The translations under genes and the position numbers were made by a program. DNA of 64,000 bases. Source: Calothrix sp. PCC 6303. GTDB taxonomy: Bacteria; Cyanobacteriota; Cyanobacteriia; Cyanobacteriales; Nostocaceae. The stretch covers positions 2,852,001 to 2,916,000 of the forward strand of contig NC_019751.1 in NCBI RefSeq assembly GCF_000317435.1, in the 5' to 3' direction. The stretch's first letter is position 1; every line of letters begins with the position of its first letter. The notes beneath the pieces were generated by a model. It searched no databases, was not told where the DNA came from, and worked only from the letters and a program-made list of their open reading frames with translations. Positions 18,154 to 27,324 of the stretch are shown here, one piece after another.

Positions 18154-19908
18154 TCAGGATTTTCGGGAAATAGTATTACCTCTTCCTCCCTTCCCTTTTT
18201 CCCTTTTCCCCTGCTCTCTTATTTGCGATGCTTGCTCTTTCATCACCATCTTAAGATTTGCCTTTGCGACTACTTGCTGGGGATTGAGTTTTAAAGCTTC
18301 CTGCAAAGCTGCGATCGCTTGGGGATAGTATTTTAATTTTGAGAGGATAATTCCCCTACCCGTGAACGCATCAGCACTTTTGGGGTTAATTTTGATGGCA
18401 CTGTTGTAAGATTTTAATGCATCTTTGTGACGGGAAAGGGAGGTGAGTACCAAACCGCGATTGTACCAAGCTTCAAAGGAGTTGCGGTTGATTGCAATCG
18501 CGTGATCGGCTGCTGTTAATGCTGACTGATATTGTTTTAAATGCCACAATACTACACTAGTATTTGCCCAGCCTTCAGGATTTTTGGGGTCGAGAATCAA
18601 GGCTTTTTTATAAGATTGTAGTGCTGTTTTATACTGTTTCTGCGTGGCTAAAATAGTACCTTGGTTAAAATAAGCTTGGGCATAATTGGGTTTAAGCTCA
18701 ATTGCCTTCTGGATTGATGCTAATGCTTCTGGATACTGCTGTAACTGCCACAGAGCCACGCTACGATTGCTCCAAGCTTCGGCATAATCGGGTTTTATCC
18801 CCACCGCTCGATTCGCTGCTGCAATGGCTTTTTCATACTGTTGCTGACCGGATAAAGCATGTGCCATTTCACTCCAAGCTTGAGCAGCACCGATTTCTCC
18901 CCATTGACCATCACCCTTAATTGCTTCATCGCAGGCAGCTTGTGCTGGTTCATACATCTTATTGCGGTTGAGCATCGTACAACGTCGCACATGTCCTAAA
19001 GAATACTTAGGGTTGATGGCAACGGCACGGTCAAAAGAAGTGAGAGCTTCGGTAAAGCGGGAAAGTTGTTCTAAAATTAGACCTTGGGCAGTCCAAGCGA
19101 TCGCATCATTAGGGTCAACCGCTAATAATCGATCGTAGTCAGCGATCGCTTTTGATAATTGGTCTTGTTGACGGTATGCGATCGCTCGATTGGAATAGGC
19201 AAAAGTTTGACTTTTCTCTCCCCAATCCCCATTCCCAGCTAAAGCATCATTACAATTAGTGATAGCTCGTTCGGGTTGCCCGATTTTATTCATCAATTCG
19301 CAGCGATATGCTAAAGCGAGGGAATCCTTGGGTTCTAATAACAGCGTTCGGTCATAGGCGATCGCAGCTTGGTCAAGTTGACCGAGATTAGTTAAAATGA
19401 CACCACGATGCAACCATGCTAATTTCGGTGATTGCTTTCCCCAGTTTCCATCCACCTTTAAAGCTTGGTTACAATTATCCAAACCTTCCTCATTTCTTCC
19501 TAACTCGGAAAAAGCCATACACTGATAAGTTAGAGCCAAAGAAGTTTTTTTATCGAATTTCAATGCTCGTTCCGCACTTGCGATCGCTTCTGGATATTTT
19601 TTCATTTTCAGTAAGACACCGCTATGATCTGCCCAAAGTATTGGGTTTTTCGGTCGTAAAGTAATCGCTTGTTCACAAGCTGTTAATGCTTCTTCGTATT
19701 TTTTACTTTGCATCTGCAAGTTACACAAATTCGACCAGTAATTTGGGTCTTTTAAATCATCTTCTAAACCCTTTTGAGAAATTAAATAGGGTGTGGGTGT
19801 ATTTGATATAAACGCTGAAGCTTGTGTCTGATTTACTGCCAAATGAATTAGGAAAATACCCACTATGTTAGCTAATTTTTGCAGATTATGTATAGATGTG
19901 ATTTTCAT
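18154..19908 (-). CDS. secreted or periplasmic TPR-repeat protein
   Basis: 584 residues. The N-terminus (IVGIFLIHLAVNQTQASAF) looks like a cleavable signal peptide ending near residue 32. About thirteen TPR units follow, with canonical A-W-x-N-R/Q-G and Y-x-x-A-L/I spacing; several pairs contain an inserted C-x(5)-GDGQWG-like loop (CDEAIKGDGQWGE, CNQALKVDGNWGK). No catalytic domain is seen, so it should be a protein-protein scaffold. The last ~25 residues are a polypurine low-complexity tail (REQGKREKGKGGRGN). It is divergent from the pentapeptide gene with only 52 bases between the starts, so a shared promoter region is likely. Confidence 0.85.
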   Translation of the reverse strand: MKITSIHNLQKLANIVGIFLIHLAVNQTQASAFISNTPTPYLISQKGLEDDLKDPNYWSNLCNLQMQSKKYEEALTACEQAITLRPKNPILWADHSGVLLKMKKYPEAIASAERALKFDKKTSLALTYQCMAFSELGRNEEGLDNCNQALKVDGNWGKQSPKLAWLHRGVILTNLGQLDQAAIAYDRTLLLEPKDSLALAYRCELMNKIGQPERAITNCNDALAGNGDWGEKSQTFAYSNRAIAYRQQDQLSKAIADYDRLLAVDPNDAIAWTAQGLILEQLSRFTEALTSFDRAVAINPKYSLGHVRRCTMLNRNKMYEPAQAACDEAIKGDGQWGEIGAAQAWSEMAHALSGQQQYEKAIAAANRAVGIKPDYAEAWSNRSVALWQLQQYPEALASIQKAIELKPNYAQAYFNQGTILATQKQYKTALQSYKKALILDPKNPEGWANTSVVLWHLKQYQSALTAADHAIAINRNSFEAWYNRGLVLTSLSRHKDALKSYNSAIKINPKSADAFTGRGIILSKLKYYPQAIAALQEALKLNPQQVVAKANLKMVMKEQASQIREQGKREKGKGGRGNTISRKS

Positions 19909-19960
19909 AATTATTCATATAGTATGGGTTTGGTGATGTTACTCCTGAAAAGCTAGTTCC

Positions 19961-21280
19961 ATGAAAAGTTTGTTACTTTCTCTAATCATTTCTTCACTGC
20001 TAGTATCAACCGCAGAAGCTGCTAAAACCAGCCACATCCTCAAATTAAAAGAAACTAGGCAATGTGCTGAATGTGACTTAGAAAATGCCAACCTCAAACA
20101 AGCTTTCCTCCAAAAAGCCAATTTGCGAACTGCCAACCTCAAAGATGCAAATCTCAACGGAGCAGACCTGAGAGGGGCATTTCTGCAAAAAGCAGACTTA
20201 AGAGGAGCAGACCTACGAAATGCCAAATTAGAGGATGCGAACTTACAAGGAGCCAAGTTAGACGGAGCAATGCTCAAAAATACTGTTATAAGCGATCGCA
20301 CGGTAATTGAGCGAAAATGGTTAGATATTTTTCGGTTAGTAAACGCACAAGTATCCAATCTTGACCTCAGTGGTATTGACCTTACAGGGGCAAATCTCAA
20401 TGGTTTAGACCTCCGAAATCATAACCTCGAAGGCGCAAACTTGCAAAATGCAACTTTAGAGCAAGCTTTACTGAGTGGTGCTAATTTTAACCGTGCCAAT
20501 CTTCAAGAAACCAGTTTTTTTATTAGCGACTTGAGAAATACCAGCTTTCGGGAAGCGAACCTCAAAAAAGGTAGTTTACAAGCAACAGACCTGAGAGGGG
20601 CAAATCTCAGCCAAACAAACCTCACCCGTACCAACCTCAGTAGTGCTTATTTAGAAGGTTCAAACCTCCGCAACTCAAATTTAAACAATGCCAATTTAGC
20701 AAGTTCCATCCTCAGGGAAGCAGATCTGAGTCAATCACAACTTCGCAATGCTAACCTGTTTTCGGCTGACCTCCGAAAAGCTGACTTAAGTGGAGTCAAT
20801 CTGCGTGGTGCTAACCTGCGGGGTGCTGACTTAACTCAAACCGAACTCGAAAATGGAACATTGCGAGGAACTAAACTAGATGGAGCAATTCTCCGGGAAA
20901 TGAAATTAAGCGGTGCAAACCTAAGTCGTCTTAACTTGAGTAACGTTGATTTTAGTGGAGTTAATCTCAGCAATGCCAATTTACGGGGAACAAATTTAAG
21001 TGGTGCAAATCTGAGTCAAGCAATTCTTGATGGTGCTAACTTGGAGGGAGCAAATTTAAGTGGTGCAAATCTCAATAAAGCAATTCTTGAGAGTGCCAAT
21101 TTATTAGAAGCAAATCTCAGCAAAGCAAATCTCAGCGAAGCTAATTTAAACAAAGCAAATATTACCCGTGCTAACCTCAGCGAAGCCAATTTACAAAGAA
21201 CTATTTTGAGCGAAATTAAATTGGAATTTGCCAACTTTTGCGGTGCGATCATGCCAAATGCTTCCAAAGGTAAATGTTAA
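19961..21280 (+). CDS. secreted pentapeptide-repeat protein
   Basis: 439 residues. A signal peptide ([20 protein letters not shown]) is followed by [13 protein letters not shown], then two arrays of A(N/D)LXX pentapeptides: residues ~45-105 and ~130-430. They are separated by a non-repeat linker ([21 protein letters not shown]). The repeats form a right-handed quadrilateral beta-helix. Cyanobacteria have many such proteins, often of unknown role. The CxxC before the first coil could be a redox or lipid site. It ends with a [14 protein letters not shown] tail. Confidence 0.9.
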   Translation: MKSLLLSLIISSLLVSTAEAAKTSHILKLKETRQCAECDLENANLKQAFLQKANLRTANLKDANLNGADLRGAFLQKADLRGADLRNAKLEDANLQGAKLDGAMLKNTVISDRTVIERKWLDIFRLVNAQVSNLDLSGIDLTGANLNGLDLRNHNLEGANLQNATLEQALLSGANFNRANLQETSFFISDLRNTSFREANLKKGSLQATDLRGANLSQTNLTRTNLSSAYLEGSNLRNSNLNNANLASSILREADLSQSQLRNANLFSADLRKADLSGVNLRGANLRGADLTQTELENGTLRGTKLDGAILREMKLSGANLSRLNLSNVDFSGVNLSNANLRGTNLSGANLSQAILDGANLEGANLSGANLNKAILESANLLEANLSKANLSEANLNKANITRANLSEANLQRTILSEIKLEFANFCGAIMPNASKGKC

Positions 21281-21593
21281 AAAATAAGTCCACCAATTGA
21301 TAAAATGAGTTGTTGACCGAATGTCCGCCAAAACGATGAATTGCTACGGTTAATCCTAAAAAGAATTGGAACGCCGTTACAAGTAGATATTAGAGACAAA
21401 GATGAAGATACAGTTGGATATCTATCCAGGGCTAGCGCGTCTCAAAGACTATTGACAAGCGGACTTGCCTGATCAGCAATCAAGTTGAAAACAAAGTGGC
21501 ACTATCCAAGCTAGGGTAAGATTTAATCCATCTAGGTGCCATTGGTTAGAGTAATGCCAACTTTCCTTTGAGAACAAGAAAAGAAAAACTAAA
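21281..21593. other. spacer without a recognised gene
   Basis: I see no intact gene. A short open stretch on the plus strand (about 21340-21470, reading ILKRIGTPLQVDIRDKDED) may be a decayed remnant, but I could not assign it. Confidence 0.3.
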
Positions 21594-22016
21594 GCATCTT
21601 TTGCACCCAGCATAGATAGCAAAGACATTACCACTAAGTTTCAGGAATACTTCACACAAATAAAAGACCCTAGAGTGGAAAGGACAAGATATCATTTACT
21701 TACAGATATCATCACCATAGCTATTTTGGCAGCAATAGCAGGAGCAGAAGGTTGGAAAGATATTGAGGAGTATGGACTCAATAAACAGGAGTGGTTGAAA
21801 ACGTTTTTGGAACTACCATTCGGAATACCTAGCCCCGATACTTTTAGGAGGGTGTTTGAGAGAATTAACCCAAAAGAATTTGAGCAATGTTTTCGGCAGT
21901 GGGTGCAATCACTAGTTGAGAAGTTGGGAGTAGAAGTAGTAGCCATAGATGGCAAAACTCATAGAGGCTCATATGATAGAGCAACTCAGCTAAAAGCCTT
22001 ACATAGGGCTTGCTGA
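21594..22016 (+). pseudogene. ISAs1-family transposase, N-terminal fragment
   Basis: In-frame sequence from about 21594 (KASFAPSIDSKDITTKF, then IKDPRVERTRYHLLTDI) to 22016 matches the N-terminus of ISAs1/H-repeat transposases: AILAAIAGAEGWKDIEEYG, GIPSPDTFRRVF and VVAIDGKTHRGSYD with the first DDE aspartate. Homology stops at KALH, where another element's end (AGGGCTTGCTGA, 22007-22018) begins. A complete ISAs1 protein is about 370 residues, so this is a truncated relic. The true start is not certain. Confidence 0.75.
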
Positions 22017-22136
22017 TTAAAGCTATAACCTTTGCCAAATAAGGGTTTTAATCATTTTTGAGGCAAACAAGTGCAAGGTTATGGGATTTAGAGGCTCAAA
22101 AACCATGCACTTTGGCGGAAAATCACGGGGCGAATT
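22005..22136. mobile_element. end fragment of an IS with TAGGGCTTGCTGA terminal repeat
   Basis: TAGGGCTTGCTGATTAAAG at about 22006 is identical to the reverse complement of the right end of the IS5-like element at 35897-37586. Only about 130 bases follow before the ISAzo13-type coding sequence, so this is a leftover end of a related element. Confidence 0.5.
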
Positions 22137-23221
22137 TTGGATCTGACCTCCAAAAGCAAGATTATTCAAGCTGTGTGGCATCTAGATTCGCTAAGAGAAG
22201 AAGAAACAGGAATAATCTGTCAAGACAATTATCGAGCTAGAGGAAGAAAAAAAACAGAGATTTTACAACCGATGCTCGAAGCAGATATTAAGAGTTTAGT
22301 AGATAGTCAAGCACAAGCAGACCCCAAATTCCAATCAAATTTTTATTATGCGCGGATTAGTGCTAGAGCCGTGAGAGAAAAATTAATCTCATTCAAAGGA
22401 TACGAAGATAGTCTATTGCCTAGTCGCCAAACGATAGGAGATATATTGAATAGAATGGGATATATTTTAAAAAAACACTAAAAACGAAGCCTCTTAAAAA
22501 AATTCCGGAAACGGATCAAATATTTGAAAACGTAGAATCTGCGTATCAAGCTTCAGATCGAAATCCTAAGTCCTTAAGGATATCAGTGGACTCAAAAGCA
22601 AAGGTCAAGATTGGAAATTTGTCGAGAGATGGTTACTCACGTACAATAGAACCCAAGAAAGCAGATGACCATGACAGTGAATGGTCTGCGGTATTAGTTC
22701 CATTGGGAATTTTGGATGTATTAGGTAATAGATTATCAATTTATTTTGGTAAGTCAGCAGAAACAACTGACTTTATTGTTGACTGTTTAGAAGCTTGGTG
22801 GCAAGAAAATAAGCCATCCTATACTGGATTAGAGGAATTAGCAATTGATATTGATAATGGCTCTGCTACCAGAAGTAATCGAACCCAGTTTATAAAACGA
22901 ATCGTGCAATTTTCTCAAAAAACTCAATTAAAAATCAGATTAATTTATTATCCACCTTATCACAGTAAATACAACCCGATAGAGAGATGTTGGGCAGCAC
23001 TAGAAAACTACTGGAACGGAGCTATTTTAGACTCAATTGATGCTGCTATTAAGTGGGCTAGTAACATGACTTGGAATAGCATTTCACCTCAAGTTCAATT
23101 ATTTGAAGGAAATTATGAAAAAGGGGTTTCTGTTTCTTCTCAAGAGTTAGAAGGTTTTAAACCATTCTGGCTACAATCTGAAAAATTACCCAAATGGGAT
23201 GTCACCGTATTTCCTTGCTAA
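22137..23221 (+). pseudogene. ISAzo13-family transposase in two frames
   Basis: The first frame, 22137-22481, contains AVWHLDSLREEETGIICQDNYRARGRKKTEI-like helix-turn-helix text and ends ILNRMGYILKKH. The second, 22586-23221 (open upstream from about 22483), carries the DDE core: RISVDSKAKVKIG, ELAIDIDNGSATRSNRTQF and YYPPYHSKYNPIERCWAAL. This is the ISAzo13 pattern. The frames join by a -1 shift at a run of seven A after TTTT (22467-22477), a plausible slippery site, so the element could express a fusion. The N-terminus before 22137 is not clearly present, so I treat it as degenerate. Confidence 0.7.
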
Positions 23222-23589
23222 CTGGTATTTTATTTTCACGCAAGTCCCAAACGACGGGAGTTTAAAATATCAGGGTAAATTTCGTTGAGGTGGGTAGCTT
23301 TCCAGAGTAAGGAAGCTGTCTGTAGTTGTACTTCTGATTTTTGTTTGAATAAATATCCAGCTTCACACAAAGCGCCTATTAAGGCATTAATTAAATCGTT
23401 GTATTCGTCTTCACCTAATGGTTGCGATCGCCCTAACGACCAAGCTTGAGAAGAGCGTAAAAATTTTCCCAGCTTACTTCTAGATGTTAATTTAACTTTC
23501 GCCTTCCCATTAGTGCCACTTGCAGTAGTTGCCCAAGTTGCTTCGTGTAAAAGTTCATTTTCATCAAATCCCCAGGGTTCCTTGATGGC

Positions 23590-24860
23590 CAGGACTTACG
23601 CAACTGGCACAGCGCGAACGACTTACGTTGAGCAAGCTTCACATTCTTATAGTAGATATGTACTAAATTAATGTGGCATCCTCAAAGGAAATTACGAAAA
23701 TTCGTAACAGTAATCTGTTGTGTTAAGTATTCATCAAATCATGAGAAAATTAGCTAGGGATGCATAAAATAAATCCTGTAGCTTTATGAGATTTACTAAA
23801 CTTAACTATTGCCAGTATTTGTTAAGTAGTCAGATTAATTATACTCTGACAAATTTGGCAGACCATTTAGAGCAGATCAGTCATGATAAAATCAATCGTT
23901 ATTTAAAGAACGAAAAATTAACGCCTCGGATTCTTTGGGATAACGTGAAAGATTTAATAGAAATCAATGATAATGCTTACTTAGTTTTTGATGACACAGT
24001 AATTGATAAACGATACGCTACTGAAATAGAGCCAAGTAGACGGCAATATAGTGGCAACGAGCATGGTGTAATTCAAGGGATTGGGTTAGTAAATTGTGTA
24101 TATGTAAATCATGAAATTGGAAAGTTTTGGGTAGTTGACTATCGTATTTATGATCCAGATAGAGATGGAAAAACAAAGATAGACCATGTGATGGAAATGC
24201 TGCAAAACCTTGTTTATCATAAGGCTTTACCATTTAAAGCTGTCTTAATGGATACTTGGTATGCGACAAATAAATTGATGTTATATATTGATGGATTAGG
24301 GAAATATTATTATTGTCCTCTGAAACGTAATCGACTTGTTGATGATACGGCAGGCGAAGAAGAGTATCAAAGAATTGAATTGTTATCTTGGGATGAAGAG
24401 GAGTTAAAATCAGGTAAAATAGTTAAAATAAAAAAGTTCCCTCAAGCTAAAAAAGTGAAACTGTTCCGGGTAACTGTCTCCACTGACAAAACGGATTTTA
24501 TCGCTACAAATGATTTATCTCAAGACTCTACGGACGTTGTACAAAAAGTGTGTAAAGTTCGATGGAAGGTTGAGGAGTTTCACCGAGAGTTAAAACAATT
24601 GACTGGTCTTGAATCATGTCAATGTCGTAAGGGTCGTATTCAAAGAAATCATATTGCCTGCGCTATTTTAGTCTGGCTTCGACTTAAAGATTTAGCTTAT
24701 AAAAGTGGTCAAACAATTTATAAAATTAAGCATGGATTGTTGTCAAATTATTTAGTTCAACAACTAAAACGTCCCAATATTCCAATGTTTTCCTTTTAGG
24801 TTGTTTGGCGCTCGGTGCGGCGTAGCCGCACCATTGCTTGTGACAGTTGCGTAAGTCCTG
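23590..24860 (+). mobile_element. complete insertion sequence (IS701-like), 1271 bp, with 17-bp inverted repeats
   Basis: Perfect terminal repeats CAGGACTTACGCAACTG (23590-23606) and CAGTTGCGTAAGTCCTG (24844-24860), flanked by the direct repeat ATGGC (23585-23589 and 24861-24865), define the element exactly. One transposase gene lies inside. Because both repeats and the target duplication are intact, this is a recent insertion. Confidence 0.92.
23786..24799 (+). CDS. DDE transposase of the IS701-like element
   Basis: 337 residues. The first aspartate lies in YLVFDDTVIDKRYATEIE, the second region in FKAVLMDTWYATNKLM, and the glutamate region in RWKVEEFHRELKQLTGLESCQCRK, a YREK-like signature of the IS4/IS701 superfamily. 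Length and layout are complete, so it is probably active. It lies inside precise inverted repeats. Confidence 0.85.
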   Translation: MRFTKLNYCQYLLSSQINYTLTNLADHLEQISHDKINRYLKNEKLTPRILWDNVKDLIEINDNAYLVFDDTVIDKRYATEIEPSRRQYSGNEHGVIQGIGLVNCVYVNHEIGKFWVVDYRIYDPDRDGKTKIDHVMEMLQNLVYHKALPFKAVLMDTWYATNKLMLYIDGLGKYYYCPLKRNRLVDDTAGEEEYQRIELLSWDEEELKSGKIVKIKKFPQAKKVKLFRVTVSTDKTDFIATNDLSQDSTDVVQKVCKVRWKVEEFHRELKQLTGLESCQCRKGRIQRNHIACAILVWLRLKDLAYKSGQTIYKIKHGLLSNYLVQQLKRPNIPMFSF

Positions 24861-24900
24861 ATGGCTTGCAAAACCTCGCGTTTAAGTTGGTCGCGGCGAT

Positions 24901-25036
24901 CGCAAAGTTTCATCGAGTCCATCAAAGTCTAATTCTGCACAAACTTTTTGTTCCTGCTGAAATACCCTTTTCCTGATTTCTTCAATTGCTGCGAATTCAT
25001 TTTTTAAAGTAGCAATTTTTACAATTATTTGACTCA
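24901..25036 (-). pseudogene. GNAT acetyltransferase, N-terminal fragment
   Basis: From ATG 25036 the frame reads MSQIIVKIATLKNEF, then AAIEEIRKRVFQQEQKVC, then AELDFDGLDET, the typical first strand and helix of a small GNAT-type N-acetyltransferase (beta1-alpha1, then RxxVFxxEQxV). It stops shortly after the junction near 24905, about 100 residues too early. The break is at a GCGATCGC site, where it is joined to the unrelated gene remnant downstream. Confidence 0.7.
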
Positions 25037-25058
25037 TGAAAATTTTCCCTTTATGAAT

Positions 25059-27032
25059 TCATCTACTAAACATCTGAGTAATTACTCCTTGATACCTATC
25101 TGTGACTATGTTGCGACGGATTTTTAGCGTTTGAGTTAACAGACCGTTTTCGATCGTGAAAGGTTCTGGAATTATCTCAAACACAATAATCTCATCATCA
25201 CGACGATAACCTTTGCGATCGCGTACTTCACGGTTGAGTTCTTCCCTGATTAAGTCGCGAATCATTTGGTTGTTTAAACCTATCTCACCATTTACAATTG
25301 GCTGATTTTTGCTTAAAAGCCAAGATTCTAATATTTCTAAGTCAGGAACAATCAAAGCACCAAGAGATTTTTGGTCTTGACCGACAAGCATAATTTGGTC
25401 GATATAATCACTTCGCAAACAAGCGTCTTCAATGGGTTGAGGTTCGATATTTTCCCCGTTTGTCAGTACTATTGTATCTTTAGCTCTACCCGTCAGCACA
25501 ATTTGATTGTCTGGTGTCAACCAACCAATATCCCCAGTATCAAACCAACCTTCACTATCGATAGCTTTGCTTGTAGCTTCTGGATTTAAATAATATCCTT
25601 GCATAATTTGCGGTCCCTTTGCCATTACCAAACCGCGTTTCCCTTGGGGTAAGGGTTGATGTGTTTCTAAATCGACAATTTTCAATTCCGTACTCGCAAG
25701 GGGTAAACCGGAAGCTCCACGCAGGTTTTTATAATAACGACGTGCGCTAAGTACGGGAGAAGTTTCTGTTAATCCGTAACCAACTAAAATCTGAATTCCC
25801 ACAATTTCAAAAAAATCTTCTAAATGCTGTGCGAGAGAACCACCTCCACAAATTAATTGTTTGACTTTTCCCCCCGTTGCTAGCTGAATTTTTTTGTAAA
25901 CTATCATTTCGCCGAGAAAATGTAGGGGTGCTAGTAAAATAGTTGTTATCCAAGCATTAATTATTTGGGAAGTTGTCGGATTTAAGTTTTGCAAATCGAT
26001 TTTTTTCCAAGTCCTCACTGCTTTAATATATTTTTTGCTCACTGCCAGAAAACTTTTAATTAATTTTTGCATTCTGGGTGTTTTATCGCGAAATGATTTT
26101 TGAATACCTTCATAAATCGATTCCCAAAGACGGGGAACACCAATAACATATTGGGGAGTATAATCTTGTAAATCTTGTTTTAAATAACGACGATTAGAAT
26201 AAATCTGCGTGACTCCTTGTCCAAGGGTATAGTATTCGCCAACACGCCCAAAACTATGCCAGGTAGGTAATATACTTAAAGTCTTATCACCTACTGATGG
26301 TTGAATAATCGCCGTTAAAGTACTAATTTGATGTAGGAAGTTTCCGTGGGTTAGCATTACACCTTTCGGCTTTCCAGTAGTTCCAGATGTATAAATTAAA
26401 GTAGCTAGTTTTTGATATGCTAGTTCTGTTGGTTGTAAAGAACTTTGACTTGCTATTTGCATTAATTGCTCGAAGTTTATGATTATTAAAGAAGAATTAA
26501 TCGAATTATTTTCTGGTTGTTCATCTGATAATAATACTACCCATTGAATTTGAGATTGATATACCTCCGGTGCTATTTTATTGAGAGTTTTGAGATTTTC
26601 TATCACTAATCCAAGACTGCCACTATGTTCTAATATATATAGTAATTCTTCCCTCTCTGCGGCAGAAGAACGCACAGCATTTGCAGCACCAGCCATCATA
26701 ATACCCTGGTCGGCTATCATCCAGCGGGCGCTATTATCAGCAAATAATGCGACTATTGGAGTTACAGATTCTGTCGAATGTTGCTTGATTCCTAATGCTT
26801 GTAGACCTGCGGCAAATTGCTGTATTTGATAATATAATTGGCTATAAGTTAAAGTTACTTTTGGCTTTGCGTGGGGGTCAATCAGAGCGACTATATCTGG
26901 AAATATTTTTGAGGTAATTTGCCACATTTCTGGTAGCGATCGCACATCTGAATAATCTACTAAACCAGTCATCTGGTAAAGTTCATTTTTATGGAAAGAA
27001 TAAGTTGTCATCTTGTTTTCTGGGGTTTTCAT
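25059..27032 (-). CDS. aas: long-chain acyl-ACP/acyl-CoA synthetase (AMP-forming)
   Basis: 657 residues. The ATP-binding motif YTSGTTGKPKGVMLTHGN is at about residues 213-230, GYGLTETSP at about 410, and GWFDTGDIGW with the hinge LTGRAKDTIVLTNGENI at about 510-540. Length and the N-terminal LPEMWQITSKIFPDIVALID agree with cyanobacterial Aas (Slr1609 type), which activates free fatty acids, mainly to acyl-ACP, for recycling of membrane lipids. An internal ATG at 27011 (MTTYSFHKNELY) may be the real start. It is divergent from the MFS gene with 292 bases between. Confidence 0.88.
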   Translation of the reverse strand: MKTPENKMTTYSFHKNELYQMTGLVDYSDVRSLPEMWQITSKIFPDIVALIDPHAKPKVTLTYSQLYYQIQQFAAGLQALGIKQHSTESVTPIVALFADNSARWMIADQGIMMAGAANAVRSSAAEREELLYILEHSGSLGLVIENLKTLNKIAPEVYQSQIQWVVLLSDEQPENNSINSSLIIINFEQLMQIASQSSLQPTELAYQKLATLIYTSGTTGKPKGVMLTHGNFLHQISTLTAIIQPSVGDKTLSILPTWHSFGRVGEYYTLGQGVTQIYSNRRYLKQDLQDYTPQYVIGVPRLWESIYEGIQKSFRDKTPRMQKLIKSFLAVSKKYIKAVRTWKKIDLQNLNPTTSQIINAWITTILLAPLHFLGEMIVYKKIQLATGGKVKQLICGGGSLAQHLEDFFEIVGIQILVGYGLTETSPVLSARRYYKNLRGASGLPLASTELKIVDLETHQPLPQGKRGLVMAKGPQIMQGYYLNPEATSKAIDSEGWFDTGDIGWLTPDNQIVLTGRAKDTIVLTNGENIEPQPIEDACLRSDYIDQIMLVGQDQKSLGALIVPDLEILESWLLSKNQPIVNGEIGLNNQMIRDLIREELNREVRDRKGYRRDDEIIVFEIIPEPFTIENGLLTQTLKIRRNIVTDRYQGVITQMFSR

Positions 27033-27324
27033 ATATTTAATACAGCTAATATATATCTCTGTCTGGTACTTTGAAAATACCTGATTACTATTAATTCAGT
27101 TTTCTGGGGAGAATTTGACAAGTTGTAGAAAATTTCCAAAATAGGAAATTTTTCCTCGTCAAAAATTATCGTAACTTATAGATAAAATATTATATACAGC
27201 AATTTGCGTTGTCATGGGTTACAGGTAGAGACGTAAGATTGCTAAGTCTCTACAACTTTTTTGGTATACATACATGTACCTACAAGCTTTAAGATTGACT
27301 TGAGCAATAGTCAATCTACAATTT
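27033..27324. promoter_or_regulatory. divergent promoter region between aas and the MFS gene
   Basis: It contains GTAGAGAC (27224-27231) and its inverse GTCTCTAC (27246-27253), followed by a T-run, a possible hairpin of the common cyanobacterial GTAGAGACG repeat type. No firm promoter can be assigned. Confidence 0.35.

Larger units (their letters stand above)
23236..24900 (-). pseudogene. 3' remnant of a gene (helicase-associated tail?), interrupted by an IS
   Basis: Removing the IS at 23590-24860 and one copy of its 5-bp target repeat restores one minus-strand frame: DRRDQLKREVLQAIKEPWG, then FDENELLHEATWATTASGTNG, ending LNSRRLGLA with TGA at 23236-23238. The frame has no start of its own; upstream it meets a GNAT-like fragment at 24900. 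The tail resembles C-terminal regions after DEAD/DEAH helicases, but I cannot prove the family. The gene lost its 5' part before or with the IS insertion. Confidence 0.55.

Noticed and set aside
19939-20400. Antisense frame within the pentapeptide gene rich in Leu/Ala/Arg/Ser
   Set aside because: It is the reverse image of the pentapeptide periodicity, not a gene.
21340-21470. Short open stretch (ILKRIGTPLQVDIRDKDED)
   Set aside because: No start, no recognisable domain and too short to call.
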